A DNA stretch of 40,790 nucleotides from Lachnospiraceae bacterium (GTDB lineage: Bacteria > Bacillota > Clostridia > Lachnospirales > Lachnospiraceae): assembly GCA_017619635.1 (NCBI GenBank), contig JAFZRZ010000021.1, forward strand, positions 1 to 40,790, in the 5' to 3' direction. The translations under genes and the position numbers were made by a program. The notes below the pieces were generated by a model. That model was not told the origin of the DNA and searched no databases. It saw only the letters and a program-made list of their open reading frames with translations. This document shows positions 40,693 through 40,790 of the stretch, piece by piece. Numbering within the stretch: position 1 is the stretch's first letter; the number at the start of each line of letters is the position of its first letter.

Positions 40693-40790
40693 ATGCTAAA
40701 ACACAAAAACCAGACTTCGAAAAGCCTGGCTAATGCGGTAAAATATATTTATGCGACTAAACAAAATTTTACAAGGAGATTATACCGTAT
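40653..40790 (+). mobile_element. Possible left end of an IS1182-like insertion sequence (truncated by the window)
   Basis: The stretch begins GGGGCTGTCGCAC, which resembles the GGGGCTGTC terminal repeats of IS1182-family elements, and is followed by an inner hairpin that would block incoming transcription. An AAGGAG SD (40773-40778) then lies about 10 nt before AT at 40789-40790, which would read ATG if the next base is G. No transposase sequence is inside the window, so this rests on terminal-repeat resemblance and layout only. It could be merely the terminator of the GGDEF gene plus a promoter for another gene. Confidence 0.4.

Noticed and set aside
1..40790. CRISPR arrays, tRNA or rRNA genes, defence systems
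   Set aside because: No regularly spaced repeats, no cloverleaf or conserved TTCGA-type signatures in the gaps, and every long frame is assigned to another function.

Overview
This window looks like a motile, xylan-using Firmicute of the Lachnospiraceae (Butyrivibrio / Pseudobutyrivibrio / Roseburia-like). That is inferred from gene content: a Bacillus-like flgM-to-csrA late flagellar order, two flgK copies, a GH67/uronate operon with an LplABC-type transporter, and low-to-moderate GC. No rRNA or species marker is present, so the genus is not proven. Nearly all genes lie on the minus strand; the exceptions are an acyltransferase (23179-24231) and a diguanylate cyclase (38750-40642).

1-10482: late flagellar genes. 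Reading in the direction of transcription, flgM-flgN-flgK-flgK-flgL-fliW-csrA is followed by flaG-fliD-fliS-fliT-like, a terminator, and the first 47 codons of a flagellin. Sigma-28-type promoters can be read upstream of flgM, flaG and flagellin. The flagellin leader carries a textbook CsrA-binding hairpin plus a second CsrA-like site on its Shine-Dalgarno, so the FliW-CsrA-flagellin homeostasis switch is visible in a single locus.

10483-14934: PTS enzyme I with an altered active-site loop, a membrane-anchored D,D-carboxypeptidase, and an FAD-dependent UDP-galactopyranose-mutase-like oxidoreductase with a clear promoter and terminator.

15060-24231: a closely spaced seven-gene run (metF, an unrecognised anchored protein, a radical SAM/SPASM protein, a GT-C-like membrane protein, an acyltransferase, an SH3-SGNH lipoprotein, a MATE exporter). 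It probably serves cell-surface glycan assembly or modification. A second acyltransferase is transcribed divergently from metF, apparently with an almost leaderless mRNA.

24323-25744: an AzgA-type purine permease.

25871-38508: a ten-gene operon for 4-O-methyl-glucuronoxylan fragments (aldouronates): LplB/LplC permeases, binding lipoprotein, UxuA, UxuB, GH67 alpha-glucuronidase, a SASA-type acetylesterase, KDPG aldolase and KDG kinase. Oligosaccharides appear to be imported still decorated, then deacetylated and stripped of glucuronate in the cytoplasm; the uronate goes on to pyruvate and glyceraldehyde-3-phosphate. A GntR/FadR-type regulator sits upstream. An 18-bp palindromic motif recurs at the regulator's own promoter and at the transport operon promoter. 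Uronate isomerase (UxaC) and the transporter ATPase are not in the window.

38750-40790: a soluble LacI-type sugar-sensor domain fused to an intact GGDEF domain, then a terminator whose sequence resembles the end of an IS1182-like insertion sequence running off the right edge.
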